Positions 1 through 10,316 are shown, counted from the first letter of the stretch. The stretch is DNA of 59,211 nucleotides from Paulinella micropora (GCA_009731375.1 BJOX01000163.1:367251-426461); one strand, 5' to 3'. The notes: a model not told the origin generated them from the letters alone. Numbers and translations are program-made.

Positions 1-3000
1 TGCTTACAAAACATTCGTGATTGATCAGGCGACATATCATCCCAACCCTGCCGCACAGAGCCCTCCCGCTCCCGCCCAAGCAATACATCCTCCACCACAA
101 TCTCACCGCCTACGACCTCACCGCCCTCCTCACTCCCTCCATCCCCCTCAGCACCCCCCACAGCCATGCCACCGAGCCTCTGCATACTCAGCAACAGCTG
201 CTTACGTCTCGCCTCATGCATGGGGCAATCCCATAAGAAGTGCGCAAGGGACTCATTGACATCATCATGACAACAGAAGCAGCGAGGGGACATGCCACTG
301 ACCAACTTGCTGCGGTACAACCGAAGGCGGTTGTTGCAGCTGAGCAACCTTCTCCGAAGCAGATTATAATGCGCATCATCAAGGGCTACCCATCTTGGGA
401 ACTCCTTAGTTCCAAAGACTTGTCTTAGGATGACTCGCAGGCCATCAGTAAGATCGCTGCCTGCCTCTCGCTTGTCCCACATCAGTTGCTGCACCATCTT
501 GACGTCCTGCTGAAGGGCCCACTTGTCCACAGTCGAACACCAGCCCTCGAGGTCCTTCTCTAAGCTATTTAGGAGCTCCTGAAGCCCTAGTTGTAGATCC
601 ATTGAGTCTCTGATAGCGCCTTCGGCCTCCGCAGTCCAGTCGGATTTGACTTTAGATGCGATGACAGGAAATCGCTTTTCCGGTAGAACACGCAGCCGTC
701 CATAGAACTTCAGTTGCGCCGCCCGCCGCAAACGCTCCGCACTCAAAGAGCGCGCCAGAAAGAGTGTAATCCACTTGCTTGCCTAGGGCTGATGCCGAGA
801 ATCATCCTCATGGGGCGCAGCATTGCTGCCTCCAGCTTGGTGAGCTGCGATACGGGGGCACGCCAGACATAGAAGGCGTACTTCAGCTTGGCCCCACAAG
901 TTGATTCCAGCACATGAGACGATACCTAGCTTGTATCTCACCTGCACACCACAAAGAGTACCAACCTTGCCCCAAGCTTTTGGAGTCCTCTCGGCTTCTC
1001 GAATCCAGTTGAAGTACTGCGTTAAGTAGCCATTGATGTAGGCGCCACCATACTTGAGCATCTCGTTCTTCACTTTGTCCTCGCCACAAGCTTTGTGGTT
1101 ATTCAGGGCACGTTGCCTTGCAAGGACCTCCTCTTGCGTGAACGGCTTGTCCAGCTCTTCGCAAGTGTCTTCACCTACTTCGTGCTCCTTCATAGCCCGG
1201 GCCACCTCATCTCTGAAGCGATCGTTCCAGTGGAACTGCCGCTTAGCTTCGGCTTCCTCCCACTCCAGCGAGCCTGCTTCTGCACAGCACTCCACCACAA
1301 CAGCCGCACTTGCCGGATTTTCCCGTGGCTTCACCGAATTTTTCCGAAATTCCTCCCACCGAGCGACCTTTTCCGGCAGCGTACACGCCAGTGAGCCATC
1401 CTCCCTTTGCACCGGCGCGGAGACCTTCGTTCTGCGTGCCCCGCCAAGCCGCTTCGCGAGTAGCCAAAAGCGCTTTGAGGATTGCTCGCGTTGACATTTG
1501 ACCGCTTCTTCCTGCACTTGCTTGAAGGAGGCGGACTTCTTGGCCCGAGTTGCCTTCCGAATTTGCTTGCGGAGCCGTAGCCAATTCAGACGGGCTTCCG
1601 CATTCGATTCATCCCTCCTGTATGCTGCGTAGGCCTCCCGGCGCTGCTGAATGAGCTCCTTTAGCTCCCCGTCGAACCAATTGTTGGTGAAACGGGGTCG
1701 TATACATCTGGAGCCAAGGACCCGGTGCGCCGCCATTCGGAAGGACTGCGCCACTCGCTCGGTGACGTCATCTACCACCCGTTGGCTGTCGGCACCACCC
1801 GATAGGTCAAGCTCAGGCAGCTGATGCACTCCAAGCTTCTGTAGGCAATGCTGGAATACGTCATCGAACTTGTCGCGTAGATAATCCAGCGCTTGCTTCG
1901 CAGCGTGATCATTACCCGAGACACCAGCACCAATAAGCTTATCAACACGAAAGGACCTGTAAGGTTTCGCAGCCCGCTTTGGCCGGCGCTGGCCGCTCCA
2001 CGTCAGTTCGGCCCATACTGCCTTGTGGTCCGTATCAAGATCATCTTCGCATACTCCGAACTTTGCTCCAGATGCCAAGCCAGGCGACGCGCAGATGTAA
2101 TCGAGGAGGTGCTTGCCTGTGCCCATGCCGCGCTGCTCACGCCGGGACCACCAGTAGGACCCTTCCACTGGGCACGAGAAGCCGCTCAGATTTCGCAGGC
2201 CCGTAGCGACGAGGACAGCCGCGAGTCTCTTGCCGTTCTCCGAACGTACCGGTGCTCCCTTATCATCGACCTCCCCGTGCTGACCGACGATGCCCTCCTC
2301 TTTTCGGCTGCATGCCGGCCCGAGCTTCGCGTTGGCATCCGCCACCGTGACCACAAGACCTTTGGCTCCAAAAAAAGCTATAGCTGCCTGCCAGGCCGCA
2401 TACGCCTCTGACGACTCTTCTTCCTGCGTTTCCTGGGGAAAGTAGCCGTTGCCCACATAGATATCCTGAGCGCCGGTAACACCCGAGGCGATACGCAGCC
2501 ACACTTGCTGCCGGTGGTCGACGGGGGCTGACACCAGGTTGCAATACGGACCAAGGAAGTTAGCCACCGCGAATAGAACCCCACCCTTGCAGCGATTTTT
2601 CTCGCTGACCTCCGCAGGTTTTCCAAAAATCCGGAATCCATCCAGGCTGCATTTGGAAAGTTGCTTCTTGCCCATGCGGTGCTCCTGAGCCCCGATGACT
2701 AGCCAGCCCTCGTGCTTGTAGAATGATGCCCATTCCGCCGTGCCTACGTTGTCGTATCCCGTTTTACCCTGCCAGTTGTGACTCGCGACGAGTAGCTTGA
2801 AGCCGGTATCGAACTGCTTGGAGCGGTGCTTCTTGGCTCGTTTCCGGACCCGACGGCCGCGCTTGGCTTCCGCCCTCGTGCTGCCCCCCTCTGCAGGTGC
2901 TTGCGCAGGTTGGTCCCCCACTGCACTGGCCGCCGAATGCAGGGGCACCACATGCACATCAGCACACTCAGACACACACTTAGGTGCATCGGCAGCCAAT

Positions 3001-3731
3001 TCCGAAGACACCACCTGCACATCATCGACACATTCTTCATGCAGAGGCAAGACGCGATATCCCGTCGCAGCTTCCTCCTTCCGGACCGCCGCTTCCCCAC
3101 GCAGATGGATGCGAATAAGCCTTCGGACACGTTCCCTGTCCCTGAACCTGCGCCCAAGGGCCACATTGACCCCTCTGCCGAAGAATTTGAGATGTTTGAG
3201 TTGCTGCAACGCCGTCTGCCTGCTGTCATCGTCCTCGTAGACCAGCTCCAGGTGACGAGACATTCGCTGGCCTTGCCACTCCATTACCGGGACCACCAGA
3301 CCAAGACCGCTCATTTTGGAGGCGATCTCCTGTAGATTGGCGCGTTCTGAGAGCCCCCAGACAATCAGATTACGCCCGTCCTTGTCGTACCGATCTACCC
3401 GCCGGTACCGTCGAGGCGGCGGTGCCATCTGCCATATAGCGCCGCTCGCCTTATGTTGAAGCGCCGACCCGTGTGCCAGGTTTGGGGAGGAAGGATGAGG
3501 CGCAGCTAAGATAGCCTCTCCACGTGGTTCAGGAATTCCGTCATATACGCGAGCCCTCATCCTCCCATCCTGGGACATCGGGCCAGAGCCCGTCGAAGAG
3601 GCATTCCCACGGGGATTGTCCAGGTCTTCGGCGATTCTACCTTGTCCCATAAGGGCCACAGTGGTAGCTCCGTGCTTCGCGTATTTGTAATCCATTGAGA
3701 GTAGTAGACGGCCAATGTCGCTGGCCATCAC
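1..3731 (-). pseudogene. Degenerate non-LTR (LINE) retrotransposon: endonuclease plus broken reverse transcriptase
   Basis: A 982-codon open frame (3731 to 783) holds an RNA-binding-like stretch (residues ~110-210), a basic linker (~285-305) and an apurinic-type endonuclease/exonuclease/phosphatase domain (~311-590). The endonuclease motifs include SHNWQG, QEHRM and a C-terminal DTDHKAVW that supplies the catalytic Asp-His. The first reverse-transcriptase block follows (NHKACGEDKVKNEMLKYGG). After ~990 the reading jumps to the typical LINE tail (YAFYVWRAP...LRPMRMILGI), so the RT palm and its catalytic Asp-Asp box are deleted. From 782 to 1 the tail continues through frameshifts to a terminal zinc knuckle near 225-290 (C-x2-C...H-x4-C). 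The element is non-autonomous, belongs to the host and has much higher GC than the viral DNA. The 3' end lies outside the window. Confidence 0.85.
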
Positions 3732-4719
3732 CGCCGCGCCTCTTTACGCCGAGGAAAGCGCCCGTCCATGCAAATAGCATCGGCGGTATCTGCAACACAC
3801 ACTACACGCATTTCCGCCGGTGTCACTGGACGCTGCCGCGTCGCTTCGTGCCCTTCGGCGCCCGCCAGCACCCCCAGCGTCGCCAGAACCTGCCTCACGC
3901 ACTACACACACTCTCCATCGCATCGCCAACGCCTCTACTCTCATGCCTTATGGACTTTCAGCTGCTCCTAACAATACACATCATGAGGTACGGGTGTCCC
4001 CGAGTGGAGCCAGATCGGACGGCGTGCCGCTGAAACTCCTTCCCCCACGTGGGTATAGAAGGCGCGAACCTAGCGGTACCTATAGGGTCTTACAGACAAG
4101 TATAGTAATCCCAGCCGAAGCTGCTCAGTTAGAAATGCAACGGTGGAGGGTGTGAATGCATGGGGCAAGGCACGGCAACGCAGCAAGGCACTGGCAAGGC
4201 ATTGGGACCGACTGAAGCCCCTCTCCAACGTGCGCTCATCATGTGTTCCAGTTAGGCAACCCCGAAGAAGCGAAGATAGGGAGGAGACAAAACCCAGATA
4301 GGATGAAGATAGGATTAACATGAAGCCGAAATGGAGCCGAGTTGGAACAGGTCAACTCAGCCCCATCTCGGCTCAATGTGAATCCTATCTTCAACCCATC
4401 TCGGTACTGTTTCCTCCGAATGCTCACCTCAACAAGATCACCAAACCGGAACTGGAAGCCCCCAGGCATTTACTCGGCAGGAAATTCGGCGAAAATGGGC
4501 TAACCAGGAAACCAGACCCAAACCAACAGCCAAGAAAAACGAGCCAACCAACAATCCAACAGACAACCCCACAACCTGCCTGGCCGAACCCCTACCGAGT
4601 AAATGCCCAGTTGAGAGTTGCGCATATCCCGGTGACCGCCCTCCCCAAGCGGTCACCTTCGTGGGGAGAGGCCCAACCACCTCCTCTTCCCATGGAGTGC
4701 CATCTTGTGCACCCCTCCA

Positions 4720-4721
<2 letters not shown>
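3732..4721. other. Host intergenic DNA, no gene recognised
   Basis: GC-balanced sequence upstream of the LINE start. Only short overlapping open frames without family signatures are present. CAC/CAT-rich stretches (3790-3930) could be the LINE 5' untranslated region. Confidence 0.5.
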
Positions 4722-4760
<39 letters not shown>

Positions 4761-4980
4761 GTGCTTCTCTGTCAATGGCTGATGCAAATCTGCACATGCG
4801 CCTCCATCGTCTCACCCGTGAGGGGAGTACGAAGAATTGACGATAGGCTCTAATGACACCCCCGCAAGGGCAGTTCCAACACTTCCAGAAGTTCAATGAA
4901 AATACCGGTGGCACCGACGGGAATCGAACTGGCGACAGGGCCCAGATGGTAGAACTTGACCACTGGGCTATCACGGTGTC
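4722..4980 (-). mobile_element. tRNA-derived SINE with (ATT)n tail
   Basis: Read on the minus strand, 4978-4912 is a tRNA-like head with an A-box match (TAGCCCAGTGG, complement of 4960-4970) and a B-box match (AGTTCGATTCC, complement of about 4919-4930). A ~145-bp unrelated body follows, then a tail of ATT repeats (4722-4760). A second ATT array directly upstream (4983-5037) may be the tail of a neighbouring copy or the insertion target. This is the standard Pol III SINE layout. The head lacks a continuous acceptor stem, so a functional tRNA gene is unlikely. Confidence 0.7.
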
Positions 4981-4981
4981 C

Positions 4982-4982
<1 letters not shown>

Positions 4983-5040
<58 letters not shown>

Positions 5041-5050
5041 TGATGATGAT
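4983..5050. repeat. (AAT)n / (GAT)n microsatellite
   Basis: About 18 AAT units followed by GAT units. Open frames reported across it are poly-Asn or poly-Ile artefacts of the repeat. Confidence 0.9.
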
Positions 5051-5333
5051 AATGATAGATGACAAATTGATGATACCTGTCCTGTCATCCAGAGAGAGAT
5101 CAAGAGAGAGAGAGAGAGAGAGTGTGTGTGTTTGTGTGTTTTAATCTTGCTTTATGGGTGGTAAAACAAACAAGCAAACAAAAAAACAGACAAACAAACA
5201 AACAAACAAAAACGGACCACGCACTGTCAGACAGGTCAGGACGGACCAGGTAGCAAAAAACTGCACTGCCCCCACAAAAAGGAAGTGCAAAGTTCCTGCT
5301 TCATTTTTGTTGGTTACAGGTAGTGAACCATCA
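5051..5333. other. Host intergenic DNA with short simple repeats
   Basis: Contains a (GA)n run (5092-5121), a (TG)n run and an A-rich CAAA-repeat stretch (5163-5212). No gene recognised. Confidence 0.5.
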
Positions 5334-5632
5334 TGCCTCCCAACGGCAAGGGCAGGCGCAAAAACGCTGCAGCCTTGGCTTTTGTCAAGCCTGCACCAAC
5401 AAAAGTAAGGCAAAGCCTGCCGCCAAGCAAGACCAGCCCAAGGGTGGCAAAAATGAACGCGATAAACGGACACGGGCCCGTTCCTTGATGGGCAAGGAAC
5501 TGGCCAAGGGTCAGGGGGGGAAGCAGCGTGCCAAGAAATCCTCAGGGAAATTGCGCTCTGGGGAGGACGCCAGTGCCTCTGGGGGCGACGGAGACGATAT
5601 AGAATCTGTCGAGGAAGAGGATGACAAGCCAG
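5334..5632 (+). pseudogene. Lys-rich coding remnant, host or mobile-element protein N-terminus
   Basis: An ATG at 5334 opens a basic frame (MPPNGKGRRKNAAALAF). About 75 nt later the basic, then acidic, composition continues in a different frame (KAKPAAKQDQPKGG... ending in an Asp/Glu-rich stretch near 5625). The switch suggests a one-base frameshift near 5405-5412 or a short unspliced intron. GC content and codon use match the host side, not the virus. The (TC)n microsatellite starts at once after it, so the rest of the gene is missing or displaced. No domain recognised. Confidence 0.35.
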
Positions 5633-5952
5633 GTACTCTCTCTCTCTCTCTTTCTACATCTCTCTCTCTCTCTCTCTCTCTACATCTCTCTCTCTCTCTC
5701 TACATCTCTCTCTCTCTCTACATCTCTCTACATCTCTCTCTCTCTCTACATCTCTCTCATCTTCTCTCTCTCTCTCTCATCTCTCTTTCTCTTATCTCTC
5801 TTTCTCTTATCTCTCTCATCTCTCTCTCTCTCTCTCTCTCCCTCTCTATCTCTCTCTCTCTCATACATATACCTACATATATATACATATATATACATAC
5901 ATATGTATACACATATATATGCATATATACATACATACATACATACACACAT

Positions 5953-6026
<74 letters not shown>
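5633..6026. repeat. Compound microsatellite (TC)n-(CATA)n-(CA)n-(TA)n abutting the viral end
   Basis: (TC)n from 5633 to about 5865, CATA-type repeats to 5945, (CA)n about 5946-5990, then (TA)n about 5989-6026. The last TA units run straight into the viral terminal sequence ATCATTTATG at 6025. A CA-then-TA tract also precedes the unit B end at 38143. Confidence 0.9.
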
Positions 6027-6028
<2 letters not shown>

Positions 6029-6440
6029 TTTATGTGTTGCGGACCTGTCCATTCGTATATTAAATACAAGCACAGAAAAGACGAAAAACACACCTATAAA
6101 AACACACTATGTTTTACAAAAACACACCTATGTTTTACAAAAACACACATTTCTTTAACAACTGATTCAACAAACAAAGCACACTAAGAGAGATTTAGAC
6201 GAAATAACAACAAAATCATATTTTTATTTCATAAAAATATATATTAAACTTCGTTTAAATATGATTTGTAGTTATTTTGTCTAAATAAGCCTTAGTGTGC
6301 TTTGTTTTCCGTATTTTTGTAAAACAAAGGTATGTTTTATGCTTCCTGTGTGTGTTTTTCTGTTTTCCTGTGTGTGTTTTTCGTCTTTTCTGTGCTTGTA
6401 TTTAATACACGAATGGACAGGTCCGCAACACATAAATGAT
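6025..6440. repeat. Telomere palindrome P1
   Basis: Left arm 6025-6221, right arm 6259-6440. The outer tips are ATCATTTATG and CATAAATGAT. The inner arms begin GCACACTAAGAGAGATTT (6179) and end at GTGTGC (6300). The centre holds two mini-hairpins: TTTTAT-TTC-ATAAAA (6222-6236) and TTAAAC-TTC-GTTTAA (6244-6258), separated by ATATATA. The left arm has 2-3 tandem copies of a ~20-bp CACACCTATGTTTTACAAAA unit. The right arm has drifted (6265-6400), so this palindrome is imperfect. Confidence 0.9.
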
Positions 6441-6457
6441 CATCAAACACAACAAAT

Positions 6458-6498
6458 GGGGGAGGGGGGCAACGAACGAAGTTCGTGGGGGGAGGGGG
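6458..6498. promoter_or_regulatory. G-tract / GAA-loop hairpin / G-tract element
   Basis: Runs of 5-6 G flank the hairpin ACGAAC-GAA-GTTCGT (6472-6486). The same arrangement occurs in reverse beside the right end (29985-30026) and, with a different stem, beside the unit B end (38561-38612). It sits just inside the telomere. The G-tracts could form a quadruplex. The role is inferred (origin, packaging or telomere-protein site). Confidence 0.6.
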
Positions 6499-6633
6499 CG
6501 GTAGCCCACACGATTAAGGAAAAAAGAGTTTTACTTTTTTGCTTTTCTCCTTGGACGATCGGCAAAAAAATCCTTTTTGACCAAAATTGGTGTATCCGGA
6601 TCAGCCATACCGATATTTTTTTTGCTGATATGA

Positions 6634-6966
6634 TCAAAATTGGAGGGATTTTAAATATTCAATATTAGGGTTTGTTTCTTTCTGCTTCTCTTTTTCTATC
6701 TGCTTGAGGTATTCCCCTTTGTATTTATCCAATACTACTTTATTAATTTCTCTGTATTTCTTTTGTTGCTCTTTAACCTTATCCTTATTTTTCTTATAAT
6801 ATTCCCTTCGTTGTTCATTTATCTTCTCTTTATTTGCTTCTCTATATCTCCTCTGTTGCTCTTTAATTTTTTCCTTATTATTTTCCACATACTTTGCTCT
6901 ATATCTTTGTCTCTTTGGATCAGGGAGACTGAATATGGCCTTTATTTCTTCTATGGTAGAACTCAT
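6634..6966 (-). CDS. Lys/Glu-rich coiled-coil protein encoded in the TIR
   Basis: A 110-residue basic protein starting MSSTIEEIKAIFSLPDPKRQ, followed by repeats of about 11-12 residues of the form YREANKEKINEQRREYYKKN. Such NK-rich helical repeats recur in phages and large DNA viruses without a known function. I chose the ATG at 6966 because it directly follows a TATA-like run and the diverged homologue at 29508 starts at the same point; a longer upstream frame exists. Because the gene lies in the TIR, each genome would carry two copies. An identical copy starts at 36822. Confidence 0.7.
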   Translation of the reverse strand: MSSTIEEIKAIFSLPDPKRQRYRAKYVENNKEKIKEQQRRYREANKEKINEQRREYYKKNKDKVKEQQKKYREINKVVLDKYKGEYLKQIEKEKQKETNPNIEYLKSLQF

Positions 6967-7445
6967 TATATATACTATGTATAGTATATGCTTAATACAT
7001 AATTCAATGATTGAATATAAGAGCAGGTGAGAGATATTGTCTTCTCCTAAGGGGTGTCCAACCCCATGGTTGGCCACGGCCAAGCGATTTTTTATAGAGT
7101 TGGACACTTTTTAGTTATTAAATTTCAATATTTATTATATTATTCTTCTTACTATTAACTATATTTTAACTTGTCCAAGTTGTCCAACCTTTTATTAAGA
7201 AATGAAAATTTTTTTGTCGTCTCCCGATTTTTCACAAATAGGAAAAATAATTTTCCGCCCGCGGGTATTGGCCTCGGTCAATTTGGCCTTCATTAATACA
7301 AACAAAAATATTCCCCCTCACACTGCTACTATTGACAACAACTGGCCGAGTGGTTTTTAACAACATGTGGGGACATATCGGGGGTAATGGCTATTTATTA
7401 TTTAAAATAATTAAAATAATATAAACTTGTCTAATATATACCAAG
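6967..7445. promoter_or_regulatory. TIR non-coding region with TTGGACA/TGTCCAA iterons
   Basis: No gene. At least five copies of a short motif occur: TGTCCAACC (7055), GGTTGGCCA (7068), GTTGGACA (7099), TTGTCCAA (7171) and TTGTCCAACC (7180). The first pair is an inverted repeat around CCAT. Unit B has at matching places a different motif (GGTCGGCC) with the same layout. This suggests binding sites for a virus-specific replication or telomere protein. The last ~60 bp are AT-rich and lead into the resolvase start. Confidence 0.6.
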
Positions 7446-8768
7446 ATGTGGAGCGAAGATGACAGGAAATTTGTTAGGCAGTTAAGAGTTGCTACCACAG
7501 AAAATAAAATTTATGAAGTCGTGTCCAACTTCTACGATAGTGAGTTGAAACCAAGTATTGCCTTTCATAATGCTATTATATTGCTATTTAGCACACCAAC
7601 GAGTGATGAAGAGGCACTTGAGGCACTAAAAGCCATATACCCGAAATATGCTATCGTGTATCCTAATTTGAACAGCAGAAGACAAAGACTTTCTGAGGTA
7701 AGAAAAAAAGCAATAGAACCTTATCAAAGTGAAAAGGTATATGAAATGAGCAAACTGGATAAGTATTTTAATCTAAATGAAGACTAGCGGATTGATATTG
7801 TAGAAGGATATAAGAAAGATGTCAAAGCAAAAAATGAACAAAAAATACAGATTGATGTTCGTGATGTAATGGCTAAAATGAACGATATGATATTAAGTAA
7901 TGACCCTTATCTTAAACTACTTGCTTTGATGATAGCAATTGGAGCGAGGCCCGTGGAAATATTTGATAAAAACACATACGAGTTGATACCAGATAAACCA
8001 AGTTGGTTGAGGGTAAATAATTTAGCAAAAAAGAGAGAAGGACAAGAAAAAAATTGGACTGAGAGACCTGTCGTCCTTTTTACTCCTGAATTCGTAATTG
8101 AACAAGTAAATTCAATAAGGAACCACTTCAAAAAGAAAAAAGCAGTTATCATCAACAAAGAAGGCGTGCTTGATAAACAAAAAAACAATGAACTAAACAA
8201 AAGGATTATCAAAATCTTTCCTTGGCTATCGGAATACACGCAGAAAAGCAGTATGTTGCGGAAACTTTATGCGAGTTTGTCGTATAGTAATTTTGCCAAC
8301 CCGAAAATAGAGAATTTTAATACATGGGTTTCAAATGTTCTTGGTCATGGTGATATGTTGACTTCATTTAGTTATTCATGGGTTAATGTGGCCGACCCTG
8401 AAGAAATTAAGGCAGAAGGAATTAAAACAGAATTAGAGGAATTAAGAAGAAAGATAGATTTATGTCTGAATTTAAATAATATTAATGAAACTGAAAGTGA
8501 AAACGGAGAAGAAGAAAGCAAATATCAACCATTAGGAAAAAAAGCAAGCAGAGATGATAAGTATAAATTGCTCGAACAGATTTACAACGACCACGGGGGA
8601 ATAATAACAAATATCAAACTACGACAATTAAGCAAGATTGGAGCCGTTATTGTTAATAAGTTTATCAAAGAGAAGAAAGAAGTGCCACAAGAAGAAACCG
8701 CGACAGAGGAAGTAAAAGCACCATTACGGAGAAGCACAAGAAATAAACAAAAAGTTCAAGAAGATTAA
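7446..8768 (+). pseudogene. Hairpin-telomere-resolvase-like tyrosine recombinase, nonsense-mutated copy
   Basis: Full frame of 440 codons interrupted only by TAG at 7785-7787, where unit B has GAG. The catalytic half is intact downstream of the stop. The first catalytic Arg is in GARPVEI, followed by a Lys in the NNLAKKREG hairpin, an Arg in SSMLRKLYASLSY, a His in VLGHGD and a Tyr nine residues on in FSYSW. The spacing follows protelomerases such as TelK, and the His of the usual HxxR box is absent, as in telomere resolvases. The C-terminus is a Lys-rich helix-turn-helix-like domain (DKYKLLEQIYND...LSKIGAVIVNKF) that could bind DNA. The gene sits immediately inside the left TIR. An ordinary integrase of the same fold is the alternative. 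Confidence 0.7.
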
Positions 8769-9040
8769 TACTTAACAACGATTAAAGGCGGTTCGCCATA
8801 TCTTGCTCTAATATTAGACTCTCGTCTGTAGCAATTAATGGAACAGATTGTGAAAAACTGAACACCATCTACATTATCAATATCAACTGCTATAATAGGA
8901 GGATGTGATTGGAATGTGCGAGACAAACTGCATATATTGCAAAATTCTTTTCTATAATTCTGCTGGGACATTTCTGAATAAACAAATGTTCTTATGTGTC
9001 CAACTATATCACTTGGCAAATCATGTATTATTATTGGCAT
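8765..9040 (-). CDS. Small Cys-rich protein with F-box-like N-terminus
   Basis: 91 residues. It starts with an F-box-like helix (LPSDIVGHIRTFVY, residues 8-21), then a Cys pair (FCNIC) and a second Cys pair (ICSINC), consistent with one zinc site. It converges on the resolvase gene, overlapping its stop by 4 nt, and shares a short AT-rich divergent promoter with the next gene. A homologue is at 42043-42318 and a distantly similar protein at 40473-40715. A role in recruiting host ubiquitin ligase is possible but only inferred. Confidence 0.6.
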   Translation of the reverse strand: MPIIIHDLPSDIVGHIRTFVYSEMSQQNYRKEFCNICSLSRTFQSHPPIIAVDIDNVDGVQFFTICSINCYRRESNIRARYGEPPLIVVKY

Positions 9041-9064
9041 ATTTTATATAATATAAAATATAAA

Positions 9065-10289
9065 ATGAACCTTTTTGGTCAAAGCACGAATACACCATCT
9101 TCATCAACTACATCATCATCTTCTTCTTTATCTATTGATAGTATTAAAGATGCTTTACCAACAACCGCCTTCGGAGAATTGAGAACGGCCACTTTGTCGC
9201 CAGTATTACAAAATGTATTCACATATGGCATAAATACACGTTTCTTTGACAAAACGGAGACTAATGGCGGGGTGGTATCGTCTGCTAATTCAATGGCGGT
9301 TTTAACGACATCCGCCTTAGGTAATTCAACGGCACAGATTACGACTATTGAACGAGCCAAATATAGAAGTGGCATGGGCTTAGTTGCTAGATTTTCCGCA
9401 TTGTTTCCGTCATCTATCGCCGCAGATAGTTTCAATTGCGATATTGGCATAGGCACACCAGCAGACAATTTATGTTTTAGACAATCAAGTTTGGGAATGT
9501 CTGTTGTAAGAACGGCGGGAGGCGTAGAAAATGTGGTCAGTCAATATGCGTGGAATGTTGATAAATGTAATAATACTGGAAACTTCCCCGCTATTGATTT
9601 TACCAAATTGAATGTGTTTGAAATAGTTGTTCAATATCTGGGTAGCGGTCAAATTACATTCAAAATAGAAAACCCGCGAACTGGAAGTAATTCATGCGAT
9701 TAAATACGCGAGCACTGCTACCACTCCATCATTGGATCAGGCGGCGTTTGCGATTTATGCGAAGGCATATTCGTCAAGTCTTGGATCCGTTGTAATGAAA
9801 ACTGCTAGCATGTTTTTGGCAGTTGAAGGGAATATTGATCGGACTATTGCTATAACTAATTCGTATGACAATGTTAAAACTATAGGAGCAACTGAAAATG
9901 CTATATTTACTATTAGAAATCGTGCCACATTCAATAGCAAAACGAATTACAACATAATCTACTTTGAGAATTTATGCATCAGCAATTCAGACACTAAAAC
10001 ATGTATCGCGAGAATTATTCTTAATACTACATTAGGGGGGTCGCCTTCTTATTCAAATTACGATACTGCCACATCATTGGCCGAAGTAGATACGGCAGGA
10101 ACTACAAGAACGGGCGGAAGTGTGATATTCACATATGTATTATCTGGTGGTTCATCTATATACATTGATTTGTCTCATTATAATATCAAGATAGGACCAA
10201 GTAAGACATTTACCATATCCGCACAAAATACAAGCGGTGGAACGGCAAGTATTTATGTTTCATTAAACTGGATTGAAGACCAGATTTAA
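9065..10289 (+). pseudogene. Beta-rich particle (attachment/fibre-type) protein, frameshifted copy
   Basis: Homologue of the intact 410-residue protein at 42361-43593. It has a Ser/Thr-rich N-terminus, then a domain resembling proteins common in algal DNA viruses and PLVs (TNGGVVSSANSMAV...AKYRSGMGLVARFSALF...VFEIVVQYLGSGQITFKIENP). The C-terminal beta domain probably forms a trimeric knob. The frame breaks at about 9680-9690, where 8 bp present in unit B are missing between two TGGA repeats, and resumes to 10289. The start was set by alignment with unit B. Confidence 0.7.
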
Positions 10290-10316
10290 ACAAAAAAAGA
10301 ATACTTTTATTTATGC

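Larger units (their letters stand above)
6025..7424. repeat. Left terminal inverted repeat of unit A
   Basis: The segment from the telomere palindrome to about 7424 reappears in reverse complement at 36365-38035, including the Lys-rich gene, the iteron cluster and the AT-rich inner edge. The match is nearly perfect wherever both are sequenced. A more diverged version ends the unit at 29030-30529. The TIR is about 1.4 kb. Confidence 0.85.

Noticed and set aside
1054-3335. Plus-strand open frames under the LINE
   Set aside because: Antisense shadows of the endonuclease/RT frame in GC-rich DNA.
4912-4978. Functional tRNA gene on the minus strand
   Set aside because: A and B boxes are present, but no proper acceptor stem is seen, and the (ATT)n-tailed body marks a SINE.
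4438-5103. Poly-Leu/Ile or poly-Asn proteins
   Set aside because: Produced by AAT arrays flanking the SINE.
6060-6160. CRISPR-like array from the ~20-bp repeats in the telomere arms
   Set aside because: Two or three directly abutting units without spacers, inside a palindrome, and in a eukaryotic context.
5323-6187. Open frames through the TC/CA/TA microsatellites
   Set aside because: Dinucleotide repeats give long stop-free frames ([18 protein letters not shown]) without coding meaning.
7785-7787. Stop-codon reassignment or programmed readthrough in the virus
   Set aside because: TAG, TAA and TGA each interrupt a gene at positions that are sense in the sister copy, and all three also end intact genes, so mutation is simpler.
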